Below, piece by piece: positions 39,691-39,792 of a stretch of 39,792 nt of DNA. This DNA is from a virus. The notes below the pieces were generated by a model. That model saw only the letters and a program-made list of their open reading frames with translations. It had not been told where the DNA came from and made no database searches. The position numbers and the translations under genes are program-made. The DNA lies in the IMG/VR virus record IMGVR_UViG_3300044987_000827, positions 1 to 39,792 of that record; one strand, 5' to 3'. The first letter of the stretch is position 1; the number at the start of each line of letters is the position of its first letter.

Positions 39691-39792
39691 ATGGCTGGAT
39701 ATAACAGAATATTTTTAGACACAGAAAATTTTTATAGACTGCAAACAAGTTATACTAACGTACATGGAATTTGGTTATATCCATTAGAGTAC
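39691..39792 (+). CDS. N-terminal fragment of an unknown gene (partial)
   Basis: Open from ATG 39691 (AGGAGG eight bases upstream) to the right edge; 34 codons seen, starting MAGYNRIFLDTENFYRLQ. Too short for assignment; the strong ribosome binding site suggests a well-expressed tail-module protein. Confidence 0.7.
   Translation, partial: MAGYNRIFLDTENFYRLQTSYTNVHGIWLYPLEY

Noticed and set aside
1-39792. CRISPR array, insertion sequence or diversity-generating retroelement
   Set aside because: No regularly spaced direct repeats, transposase, terminal inverted repeats or reverse transcriptase were found; the only repeats are coding repeats at 27436-28011 and short dyads.

Overview
The window is a contiguous piece of a large, AT-rich tailed-phage genome, with every credible gene on the + strand. 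A Gram-positive (Firmicutes-like) host is suggested by strong AGGAGG ribosome binding sites, several TTG starts, and four SigA-type promoters (TTGACA, 17 bp, TAnnnT-like -10), each with the TG of an extended -10 element. The lysin is of the Gram-positive wall-degrading type. Nothing identifies the exact host.

Layout. 1-4410: the end of a DNA-metabolism gene, an HNH homing endonuclease, a small-alarmone-hydrolase-like HD protein with its own promoter, then about eight tiny unknown genes and a membrane protein with a Pro/Ser-rich tail, closed by a terminator. 4425-7980: a YonO/QDE-1-like single-subunit RNA polymerase gene whose catalytic DFDGD codons are split by a 228-nt group I intron, plus a zinc-ribbon protein. 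8009-9185: GIY-YIG endonuclease and two small genes. 9168-9627: a promoter and a roughly 400-nt gene-free stretch that folds into several RNA domains (bulged stem, pseudoknot, tRNA-like element, long closing stem), read here as a candidate structured noncoding RNA. 9628-15663: DEDDy exonuclease between two zinc ribbons, a virion-like protein, VSR-type endonuclease, PhoH-like ATPase, ClpP-like protease, putative small terminase. 15635-20262: large terminase, a promoter/small RNA/terminator unit, a second VSR-type endonuclease, portal. 20262-28734: DUF5662-like protein, a GH25 plus phosphodiester-glycosidase lysin, and four to five fibre or decoration-like virion proteins. 28749-34079: a ferritin, a protease-scaffold fusion, a third VSR-type endonuclease, decoration protein and major capsid protein. 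34116-39792: connector and neck genes, a tail-tube-like protein with an Ig-like domain, a holin-like coiled-coil protein and the start of another gene.

How it fits together. Terminase, portal, protease-scaffold, decoration and capsid proteins form the head-assembly set; the genes after the capsid build the neck and tail. The RNA polymerase probably transcribes some phage genes. Homing endonucleases sit next to or between hallmark genes (terminase/portal, scaffold/capsid, RNA polymerase). The strongest novelty candidates are the intron in the polymerase active site, the promoter-driven ornate RNA with its abnormal tRNA-like element, the ferritin beside the capsid genes, and the 70-nt small RNA after the terminase.
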